Source of the DNA: Dichetophora obliterata
Lineage: Eukaryota > Arthropoda > Insecta > Diptera > Sciomyzidae
DNA length: 64,000 bases
Assembly: GCA_963920525.1 (NCBI GenBank)
Contig: OY986439.1
Location: 33,735,819-33,799,818 of the forward strand
Reading direction: 5' to 3'
Position 1 is the first letter of the stretch; every line of letters begins with the position of its first letter. The notes below the pieces were generated by a model. The model was not told where the DNA came from, made no database searches, and saw only the letters and a program-made list of their open reading frames with translations. The position numbers and the translations under genes were made by a program. Positions 34,901-46,900 of this stretch are shown one piece after another.

Positions 34901-37900
34901 TTCGTATTCAGCGACCCATTTTTACCCTTAAGTTCGCGCCATCAACGAACGTATTTTTCGATTTTTCTTTCTAATCTAATATTTTTCTTTCAAACCTTTC
35001 CCAAAATTTTGCTGTCAAACGCCAGTGCTGTTACATTTTAAAAATTTTTTTACAATATTTACGCTAACTTTTCTAACGCAACTCTTAGCTATTGTTGTAG
35101 CTAAGCCTCGAAATGAGAGGCAAACGTTACTGCAAGCTATAAACGTTGTTAGTTAACGTTAGCGATTGAAGCACGTTAAGATTTTGGGAATTCCGCTACT
35201 GGTTTCTTACACCATGCCCCATGCTCATGATGAAGAACACAAAGAAAACAACACGTAAGCACAGGGTGTCCCAGATCAACGTTTTAATCCGGCGATGCTT
35301 GATTCCTTGGGACAGCACAATAAAATAAAATACGGCAGGGGGCTCCTGTTTCTAATTATAAGCGGAAGTATAGCAAAACATGGCATTCATAGGTGTCATC
35401 AGTTATAACGCCATAACTTGAAAAGTATTGCAGATAGGAACCAATTTGAAACGGTTTTTTAAAGATTTTTAATTAGTTAACTAATATCTTAAAAGTTAAA
35501 GTGTTTGGTATTTTCTAATTATTGAATAATTTATAGAAACTTAAATATGAAAAATATGTTGTTTATTTTATTTTTTTTTTACTTTAAGCTCGTTTTACAA
35601 AAAAAAATATGATTTTATTTTTTTTCTGATGCAGTCTTTATCCCCAAAGAATTCTCTGGAATATTTCGTTATAACACCTTACCGTGGAGCAATGAATAAG
35701 ACCGAATTAATTATTTCATGAAAACATACACTCAAAAAGCACTTTTTTGCAGTTGAGGACTTGTGCAGTTATTTAGTTAGTTTTTCGTGAACACACCAAT
35801 ATCACTATTTCAAAGCTGTAAAATTTTTCCAACGCACACAAGTTCACAACTGCTCACGTGCACTGAATCGTGAATACCCGCGAATGATACACGAACACTT
35901 TGGCTGAGTTCAGGCGAGCATCAAATGATGAAGTTCATCACTTTTTTGTTCTCTTTTACTCTCTTTAACTGATTAATTCAGGTCTTGAGCGTCATCAAAA
36001 TTTTGCTTACGTTCGAAGTTCATTTTCCATTTCAATATTTCATTATTTAAATACAATAAAACTTATTTAAATCCAAATTCAAAACTAAAAAAATTATATG
36101 CTGACGGCAATATACAAAACCACTTTACAAATTGGTGACACAGAAGTAGTTATCCACATAGTTTTTTTTAACTCCTACACTATTTCCATTTTTAATTCAG
36201 AAAAGATCAAAATTAAAAAAATACAAAATGAAATACAGAAGAAATAAATTAAAATTCGGAACAGATATATTTTAATTTCAGAATAGTTAAATTAAAATTC
36301 AGAAAAGATCAATGGAAATTCAGAAATTTAATTTTAAATTAAAAAAAAATACCAATTGAAATTCAAAATACATAAATTAAAATTCAGAGTAGAGCAATGA
36401 AATTCGCAATAGGTCAATTGAAAATCAGAATTGATTGATTGAGTAAATTCAAATTAACTATAGATAAATTGAAATTCAGAAATTCTATTGAAATTCAGAA
36501 AAGATCAATTGATATTCAGAAATTCAATTTAAAATTTAGAATAAGTCAATTAAAATTCGAAATAGATCAATTGAAATTCAGAATAGATCAATTGAAATTC
36601 AGAAAAGATCAATTGAAATTCAGAAAAGGTAAAAAAAAACTTTGGCAATACCTTTAAGCAGGCTTTTTAAATGAAATGGTACTTTCTTGACAGAATGTAC
36701 ATATATACAAAAATGTAAATCTACCATTACCATTACCAATTCTTTTCTTTTTTTAAAGCTTTTCTGAATTTCAAATGAAATATCTAAATTTAAATTAATT
36801 GTTTCTGAATTTCAACTGCTCTTTTTTGAATCTCAATTGACCCATTCTGAATTTCAATTGATCGAATGGATTTCCTCATTTTCAACTGACACTTTTCTGA
36901 ATTTCACTTGATCAATTCTGAATTTTAAATACAATTTCTGAATTGTACTTTACAAATACTGAATTTCAAATGGAATTTCTATTGATCTATTCGGATTTAC
37001 AATTAGAAATAGTGTAGGACTCATTTCACGCCAAAATTACAGTTTTTTTAATGACACCGTTATGGAAAAAAATAATATATATATTGAAAGGTCCTCAAAC
37101 CACATTTTTTTTTTTTTTTGAAAAATTCGTATTGTTGTTGTTGTGGCAACACAAACAGAAAACAAAAATTCACTCTTTTTCTGCTAATTGATGATTTTTG
37201 AAAATTCATACCTCAGAACCCAAAAAAGATGTCTTCATAATTGTTTTTCTGTTGCATAGAATAAATTTAATTCTTTTTAAAAAAAAATGTTTTTTAAATT
37301 GTGTAAAAAATTGTTTTTAAATTTTGTAAAAAAAATTGTTTTTTTAAATTGTGTAAAAAAAATGGTTTTTTAAATTGTGTGAAAAAATTGATTTTTTGAA
37401 CTTTTATGAAAAAGTTGCCCTTTTTTACCTGTTATCTCTCTCGGAGCCTAATAAACGGTAAACCAAAAAATTTATCTGTTTGTCACCTTTCAGAATCAGT
37501 AAAAAAAATTAGTATTTTGAAGTATTAACAGAGATATTGCATTTTGTGTAACTACACCTTTTACATTTTGCATACAAAACGTAGCTTATACGTAGCGCAC
37601 AAGCAAAACCACAAAACCAATGCAACGAAAAACTGTGGACTTAAGTTTTGTGGTTTTGCTTGTGCGCTACTTATAAGCTACGTTTTGTATGCAAAATGCA
37701 AAAGGTGTTTTTACACAAAATGCAATATCTCTGTTAATACTTCAGAATAAAAATTTTTTTTTTACTGATTCTGAAAGGTGAAAAACAGGGGCCGAATTAC
37801 AGCATCCGTGATCGAGCAAAATTGTACGAGATTTGTAGGCACTTATTTCGTCGTGCTCTTCGTAATTTTGCTCGATCACGGATGCTGTAATTCGGCCCCA

Positions 37901-40900
37901 GATAAATTTTTTGGTTTACCGTTTATTAGGCTCTGAGAGGGAGAACAGGGGCCGAATTACAGCATCCGTGATCGAGAAAAATTACGAAGGGCACGACGAG
38001 ACAAGTGCCTATCAATCTTGTACAATTTTACTCGATCACGGATGCTGTAATTCGGCCCCGGTCAAAAATGGCAACTTTTTCATAAAAGTTAAAAAAATCA
38101 GTTTTTTTCAAAAAATTATCTTTATTCTATACAATAAAAAAACAATTATGAAGATATCATGGTTGGGTTCTGAGGCATGGATTTTCGAAAATCATCATTA
38201 AGCAGAAAAAGAGTAAATTTTCGTACTTTGTTTGTGTTACCACAACAACAACAATACGAATTTAAAAAAAAAATGTTTGATGCACCTGCTGGATACCTTT
38301 CGAAATATATAATTTTTTTCCATAACAAAAACTTTAATTTTGGCGTGAAATGAGTCGTAGAAGAATATGATAAAAGAATTTTTTGTATTTTTCAAAATTA
38401 AAAGAAAATGTATAGAATGGCTCTATGAAATAAGGCCCCCCAAACTACCAATAAAATAAGACCCCAAACCTTTCTATACAAAACAATAGCACAAATAATT
38501 TTGATGTTATTTCCTATTTTGGGGCTTTATTTCATTTTTAAAAATGGGGCTTCATTTCATAATGATATAAGGCCCCAAAAATTATATTAAGAAATAAAAG
38601 CATAAATACTTGGGGTGCTATTCCGATTTTGTGGCCTTATTTAATTTTTTAAATTAGGGCTTTATTTCATTGTAAAATAGGCTCCCAAAAATTTCAACAC
38701 TCCTTGAGGGTCAGACTTGGATACGGTTGTTATAACAACTTTTCGATTTTTGTTAGTTATAATCAATAGAAAATTTCTCAATTGAAAAAATTTTAAAAAA
38801 TATGTTAAGTTTTGATCTTTTTACCTTGTAGTAAGGACATAATAAAAAATTCAAAAATAAAATTAATTGTGAAAAATTTCATGGTAAAAGAAGGACCAAT
38901 GAACTTTTATGTCCTCGATCAAAAAATTATGTATAAAAAAATCCACTTATAAAACTATAACAAATTATGAATGTCGACAAGAGACCTGTTGCCGGAAGGA
39001 AAATTAAACGACTTTAGCACTTCTCAAGATCTCTTACGAGTAGGAAAACAACACTTTGTTCTTAAATTGGACTCTATTGAAATTAAACTTTAGGTACGAG
39101 ATATAAGAGTACTAACAAAGTTTTCTTAATACATAATTATATATTTGTAAATTAAGATAGACTTACACAGTAATAATTATATCATCTAAGCCAGCGCTGG
39201 GCGCCTCCAGGGTTGCCACTTGTAAAATAATTTAGTTACCAAAGTTTGATCACAAAGTTACCAAAATTAAATAAAAATTAATTAAATAAACAAGCATTTT
39301 TAAAGTAAGAAAATCAATAAAATTATAATTTTTGTTAATAAAAAATGTATTAGACATTAAAATACTTAAAATTAATAAACAGAAATAGTGATAAAATAAA
39401 TTTAGTAATAATATTACATTTTTCTTGTTTAAAATTTCTTATTTTTAATAACTAAAAATCACAAAATAAGTAAAATTCATAAACTCATATACTTATAAAA
39501 ATGAGACGTATATCTTTTTTATTTATATTAGATAAAAACGTATATAGAAAAAGTACAACTTTTTTTTTGTTTAAAATTTATTTATAATATAAAAATTAGT
39601 AGTATGTTCAGATAAACGTCATTTTTTTGTCACAAAACAAAACAAAATATTGTAAATTATGGGTATAAAAATGAGATCCTTATCTTTTGGAATTTTTTCT
39701 ATTGGAATTTATATCCTATAAAACAAACGAACTGTGCAGTTTCTGGGGCCGAATTACAGAATCCGTGATCGAGTACAATTACGAAGGGCACGACGAGACA
39801 AGTGCCTATCAATCTTGTATAATTTTGCTCGATCACGGATGCTATAATTCGGCCCCTGATTTTAAGTTATTCAAAAATGATTAATATTTAAACTTGAGGA
39901 AACCGATAATTTTTTAAAGAATTAAATGCCATATATTTGTATTTATTCATTTACTTTCTTAAAATCAATATTCATTGCCAATGAATGCGGTATATTTTTT
40001 TAGTTCCTACTTATTTCAAATAAAAAAGATAAGGATCTCATTTTTATACCATTAATTTACAATTTTTTGTTCTTGTGACAAAAAAAATTGCGTTTACCTG
40101 TTTATTTATAACTAAACTAAATAAATTTAAACAAGAAAAAAGTTGTACTTTTTCTGTATAGGTTTTTATCTAATTCAAATAAAAAAGATATACGTCTCAT
40201 TTTTATAAGTATATGAGTATATGAATTTTACATATTTTGTGTTTTTTAGTTATTAAAAATAAGAAATTTTAAACAAGAAATATGTAATACTTAATAATAT
40301 TACTAAATTTATTTTACCACTATTTCTGTTTATTAATTTTAAGTATTTTAATGTTGAATATATTTTTTTATTAACTAAAATTATACTTTTATTGATTTTC
40401 TTATTTTAAAAAATGTTTGTTTATTTAATTAATTTTTATTTAATTTTGGTAACTTTTTGATCAAATTTTGGTAACTAAATTTTTTTACAAGTGGCAACCC
40501 TGGTGAGAATGATCTAAGCCCAAACGATTTGGATTGCAAATCTATAAAAATATTTCGTACAAGGGAATACTATTTTTTCAAATTCTTGATAAGATTAAAG
40601 AATTCTTAAAGATATTAATTCATTCATGTTTACAAATAAAAATAATAACAATTTTGGGGTGTTTTCATATATTGTGGGGTCATTCTACATAAATATTGGG
40701 TGCTATTTACTTAATATTGGGATATTGTTTCCCAAATGGAACTATACCCTAATTTTGGGGTCTGATTCCGTTTTAAGATTTGAGGCCTTTTATTTTGGGG
40801 TGCATTTTCGCGCAGCCTTTTAAAAAACTGGCATATTTCAGTTTGGGGCCTTATTGCATAATATTGGGATTTATTTCATAAGAACTTGTTCCAGGGCCGT

Positions 40901-43900
40901 AGCCAGGATTTACCCATGGGGGGTTTCGATGTTTTTTTTTTAAATTAAAAAATTAAAATATTGAAGTATTTGTTTCATTTCGTTTAAAAGTTAAGTTTTT
41001 TATGTATTATATATGTATATTAAGTTGCCTCGACTGGTGGGGGGATAGCTTCATTTGTACCTCTCTAAAAATCAACCTTGGTTTATTTTATAACGATTCT
41101 TAAAATATTTTGACTGTTACGATAACCGCCAGTAAGCTCTAAGCCATTTTACAAAAACCTCAAAAAAAATCATAATTTCCTAAATATTTTAGCTGGTGTA
41201 AAATTTGCAAGAACACTAAACTGCCAGAAGTTAAAGGCCGGGAAAACCTCTTCCAATCTTCATAAAAAATTAAAAGTTTTGAAATAGGATTAAAGATAAT
41301 GTTGTTCGTGAATTTTTTTGAATTTTTTTAAAAGTTATTTTCTCTAAAATTAAAAAACTTCATTATTTCTTATGCGATTCTCACTTTCAAGACATCTTTT
41401 TAAAGGTTTTGTTTTTTTTATATAATTATATTATAAAATAATAATTAAAGTTTTTTCCTAAACGACCTCTATATTTATTATGTTGACTTTATATGATTTA
41501 AATACAAATTCTAAATGTTTGATAGTTTAAATCATACTTGATTTTAAATACAAATTCTAGTTGTTTGATAGATTAAAATCGTTTATTGAGCTTAAGGTCA
41601 AAGATATAACAATTGTTCTAACGAATCTTTCCAAAGAAACAACTAACAAAATAATAATAATATATCTGTTTAATAATTACACTGAGGCCAAAGATTAATA
41701 ATGATTAATAAATTTGAATTGAATTTGAATTGCTTGCATTGATTCCTGATCTGAAAATTTATACATTTTAATATGTTGAAATATGCTGAAATATTAATTC
41801 TAAAATAAACACTTAAATAAATAAAGTAATGAAGTTATTTGAAATTTAAAAGTTTTTGTAAGGAAATAAAATAAATAATATTAAAAATATGCATGAAAAA
41901 CTGCATTATACTAAAATTTAAGCCGATTGCAAAAATTTTAAAATTTTTTGATGTAGATTTAAACAATTTTTTCCAGCCTATAATTTCTGACTGTTTTTTT
42001 TTACCACTATCATTTACCACTATCATTTTTTACCAGCCAATATAAAAAAGAAAAACATGATTTCTGGAGGTTTTTGCAAATTTAGCTCACTGGCGTAATA
42101 GCCAACATATTTTGAGAATCGTTATAAAATAGAAAAAGGATCATTTTGAAGGGGGTAAAAATGGAACTTTTTTCAAGGCACCCTAATGTTATACATTTTA
42201 AGTTACATTTTCATATGTATAAATAAATATTTTTAGTTATCTTTGTTTACATTTATAAAAATTTTAAAAGTTATTTGCTAGTGATTTAAATTTAGTCTTC
42301 TTTTTTTGCAAATTCTTCCAGCACGGCCTGCTCTGTTTCTGTGTGATCATTGTATATGCTAAGGGATATGCACATCCGCTCAAACGGTTCTAGCCCATTG
42401 AATTACGGATGTATGTTTTAAGAAATTTTAGAGCTGAAAAATATATTTTATTTCTCTCAAATATATTAATTTTACACAAACTTCATATATCATAGAACCA
42501 AAAAAAAATTACTTCAACTTAATTAAGTTAAAACTTTTCATCGGGTCAGAATTCCGAAAAATCAACTTTGAAAAATCAAAATTGTAAGATCTACTTTGAA
42601 AAATTCATGAATAACTTAACACATTCCATAAAAATTAAACCAGGTTTCGACTCACATCTTTAATTCGAAAGTTAATTGGAAAAAAACTCTTGACTATAAA
42701 ATAGTCCCAATAAAGGGGCTGAAAATTTTATTTTATAAACATTTTTTGTTGTGCCGAAAATTATGAAGATACTGTGAAGAGCTAAAGAAAACGCAAAACT
42801 TACAATAGGATCCATTTCCATATTTGGTGTAAGCTAACAAACTCCAGCGACAAAACCATGGGTGCTCAATATTAAATTTTCGAGAACCGCTCTAGGGAAA
42901 ATTAAAATCATTTGGTGGCTGAAGTATACTTTAAAATCTCTCGAATTAGAAAGGTTTTGTTAGCATATATATATGTCATTCTTATTGTCTTTACTGTTAT
43001 CATCACTACCATCATCTACAACTGCCGATGTTAAGGGTAGTGATAACAATTATTAATGTATCACGTTTGTTCCGAAAAATAACGATACATTGGTTTTCAC
43101 TATTGTTGTTTAGACGATTCAACTCATAACACAGACTTTAACAAGTAAACACAACTTCTTTATATGAAGTATTTTAAACAAGCTTAAAATCGTAAGCATC
43201 AAGCTTGGAAAAAGCGTGCGATTACTAATGAAAAATGCTTACAAGTAATTGTAGAATAAACGAAAACGATCCCTTGGAAAAATATTCCTTATCATAAGAT
43301 TAATCCAAGTGTTTCCTTACAATTGGAAATTAGTATTTGAATAAGCTTTTTCCAAGTGTCTCTTTACAATTGGAAATTAGTGTTTGAATGTGCTTTTTCC
43401 AAGCGTTTCTTTACAATTGGAAATAAGTATTTCAATACGCAACTTTTATGTATTAATATATTTAGCAAACAATGTGCAGCCACCTTAAATTGACAAATAA
43501 GAATAAAAAAAGAAAATTTGCCGGTACGAGAAGCTGTACCGTCCTCATTTCTCAATAATTTAATAATTCTCAATAATTTTACAAAGCAACTTGGAAATTT
43601 ATTACCTACACTCAGAAAAAAGTTTATCGGAATATGAGAAAAAAGGCATCATATAGTAGAAAAATATTTCTTTATAATACGTTCAACCGTTTTCTTTATT
43701 GTGTAAATTTTTCACGAAAACAGAGAGATATTTATTTATTTGATTTTAATAAATGTTTTCTTTAAGTTGCGTTTATAGTTTTTCACAAAAAATAACACTT
43801 TCTTTAAAAGAAAGATATATTTTTTTAACATTGATACAACATATTTCTTTATTGCGTACATTTGTCTTTAAAACACAGAAGTATATCCGCAATCACGATT

Positions 43901-46900
43901 AAAAAATTATTTTTGTCAAACATTTGTTTTAACTCAGTTCTACGCAAAGTAGAAGTATTAATATCAAATTGTGATTCTATTTTAAAATTATTAGTTAAAA
44001 ATGTGTTAAGAGGTAGAATTATTGTTGTGGCATTGTTTTTCGGGACTCTTTATAAATATTCCAGAAATTTATTCTGAAAAACGATTTTGTAAATGCACCC
44101 GAAGAAACAGTAGTAATAAACAACATCGCTTTGTGTAGCTACACTCAGAAAAAAGTTTCTCAGAATATGAGAAAAAAGGCATCAATTTAGAGAAAAATGG
44201 TATTGACTTTGCTCCAGAGAATGCTTTTCTCAAAATGTGATCCCAAAAATTTCCTAAAAATGGTAAAAAGCTACCATGAAAAAGAGAAATATTTTCTCAT
44301 CAATGAAGACACCTTCTCTTTAATAGAAAAATATTTATTTATAACAGGTTCAACTGTTTCCTTTATTGTGTAAATTTTCCCCGAAAACAGAGTAACATTT
44401 ATTTAATTTTAGTAAATCCTTTATTTAAATTGCGTTTATAGTTTCTCACTAGAGAGATATATTTTCTTAATATTGGTACAACATATTTCCTTATTGCGTA
44501 CACTTTTTTCTAAAACAGAGAATTATATCTGAAATTACAACTAAAAATTTCTTTTTGTGAAACATTTGTTTTAGCTCAGGTCTCGTAAAGTAAAAGTTTT
44601 ATTATGGTATTGTGATTCGGTTGTAAAAATATTAGTTAAAAATATGTAAGAGGAATTTCTAGGATAGAAAATATTCTACCTCTTGAATTATTGCTGTGGC
44701 ATTGTTTTTCGGGACCCCTTATAAATATTCCAGAACTTTCTTCTGAAAAACTATTTTATAAACGCATTCAAAGAACCAGTGGTAATAAACAACATCGCTT
44801 TGTGTAGCTATGTTAAATGAAAAAAATTCTTTTAAAGGAACAATCACCATAATATGAAGAATATGCAACACGTGCTTTTCACAACATCATTCAATCGCTC
44901 TCACCTTTCTATTATTTTTTTTCGTACCTAATTCAATGCAAGAAAAATTAAATTGAATTGAATTGAAATATATCGTTTTAAGAGAAGAAGACTTTTTATT
45001 TTTGAGAAAGGATTTGTTTTTATTGAAGAAAATATTTCGAATAGTGAATTGTTTTTCTACAAGAGGGAAGTTTTTAGTGCGTGAAAAATATTTATTATTA
45101 CTAGAGATTTCATGTTATATTATTACTAGAGTTTTCATTTCAAACAAGTGAAGAAATATTTCTTCGAATATATGAAAATTTACTCTAATTGAAGAAAACT
45201 TTATTTGAAGTAGAGAAAATTGCTGTTATCAAATATAGAGAAATTTTTTATCACAAAAAGATAGGAGCTTTTTTCTGAGTGTATGTTAAGTAAAATAAAG
45301 AGTAAAAAACCTTTTGAAGGAACAATCGTCATAATATGCAGAATATGCAACACTTACTTTTCACAACATTAATCAATTGCTCTCACGCTTTCTATTTTTT
45401 TCGTACCTCATTCGATATAAGAAAAATATATCGATTTTTGAGAAGAAGCCTTTTTAATTTTTGAGAAAGGATTTGTTGTTATTGAAAAAAATATTTCGCA
45501 TAGTGAATTATTTATAAATAACAGAGAACATTTCTCATTTTCTATAAATTTTTCTCCAAAAATGTGAATTTTTTAGTGCGTGAAAAATATTTATCATTAC
45601 TAGCGACATGAAATATTTTCATCTCTTACAAGTGAAGAAATATTTCTTCGAATATATGAAAATTTACTCTAATTGAAGAAAATTTTATTTGAAGTAGAGA
45701 AAATTGCTACTATCGAAAATAGAGAAATTTTTTATCACAAAAAGATAGGAGCTTTTTTCTGAGTATGTGTTAAGTAAAAAAAAAACTTTTGAAGGAACAA
45801 TCGTCATAATATGCAGAATATGCAACACTTGCTTTTCACAACATTAATCAATTGCTTTCACGCTTTCTATTTTTTTTCGTACCTCATTCAATACAAGAAA
45901 AATATATCGATTTTTGAAAGAAGCCTTTTTAATTTTTGAGAAAGGATTTGTTGTTATTGAAGAAAATATTTCGCATAGTGAATTATTTATAAATAATAGA
46001 GAACTTTTTTCATTTTCTATAAATTTTTCTCCAAAAATGAGAATTTTTTAGTGCGTGAAAAATAGTTATCATTACTAGAGACATGAAATATTTTCATTTC
46101 CCACAAGTGAAGAAATATTTCTTCGAATATATGAAAATTTACTCTAATTGAAGAAAATTTTATTTGAAGTAGAGAAAATTGCTACTATCGAAAATAGAGA
46201 AATTTTTTATCACAAAAAGAAAGGTGTTTTTTTTTCTGAGTGTACGCAAGTGTTTTATAAGCGTGCTTGGAAAAGGATTGGTTTTTGCATTGTATGTAAG
46301 CTTAATCAAATCACTATTCCTAAATGGCTGATTGGGTTGTTAAGTTTTTTAGAACATATTAAAGTGATTCAATAAAAAAATTGCTTAAATGCATTAATTT
46401 TTATTAAAATGTCGGACCTCTGGGAGAGGTTTGAACCCCCAAAACCCCCCTTGTCTACGACCCTGAGTTGTTCTGTAAAAAAATAAAGCCCCAATTTCGG
46501 GGCCTTATTTTATTTTAGGTTGGGGCTTTATTTCGTCGAATTAGGGCTTTATTTCGTAGGGTGCTACTTCATAATGAAATAAAGCCCCATATTTGGTGCC
46601 TATATATCACAAAAAATAACACTAAACGACAACCAAGACGCAAGAAGCAATCGTTTTATGAGTGCAAAAATTGCAAATCTCATTTACAAAGATCATGAAA
46701 TTATTTCAGTTTTCACTCTATCTATCCTCTTCAGGAAAGTCTATTATATCCCACACTCAGTCATTTGGAAATTTCTTACTACAATCGGATGAACTAATCA
46801 CTGTAAAATGCAGACAACCACAATTTTGCAATAACATTTCGGCACGTTTAATTATTCGACTCTTGTTTGACACTCAATAAATTTTATGCCCCATCCGTTT

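Larger units (their letters stand above)
37018..38357. mobile_element. 1.3-kb palindrome hosting two hairpin MITEs
   Basis: The ends GACTCATTTCACGCCAAAAT face each other. The two arms can be followed base by base to a centre near 37645 (arms GTAGCGCACAAGCAAAACCA and its complement). The right arm carries two 110-bp MITE insertions that the left arm lacks, so the left arm shows the empty sites. Without the MITEs it is about 1.1 kb. Confidence 0.85.
40892..46465. mobile_element. 5.6-kb decayed hAT element with 8-bp duplication
   Basis: The left end CAGGGCCGTAGCCAGGATTT and the inverted right end CAGGGTCGTAGACAAGG are flanked by ACTTGTTC (40884-40891) and AGTTGTTC (46466-46473), an 8-bp duplication with one mismatch. 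G-rich blocks (GGGGGGTTTC) follow each end. A C-terminal hAT transposase fragment lies at 42292-42415, and another inverted-repeat element occupies 43609-46242. Net of that insertion, about 2.9 kb is hAT DNA. Confidence 0.8.

Noticed and set aside
37544..37750. 68-codon frame at the palindrome centre
   Set aside because: It reads across the symmetric centre of the 1.3-kb palindrome and has no recognisable product.
43862..46375. Several open frames of 60-75 codons in the CACTCAG element
   Set aside because: They lie in amplified AT-rich modules, differ between module copies and show no conserved product.
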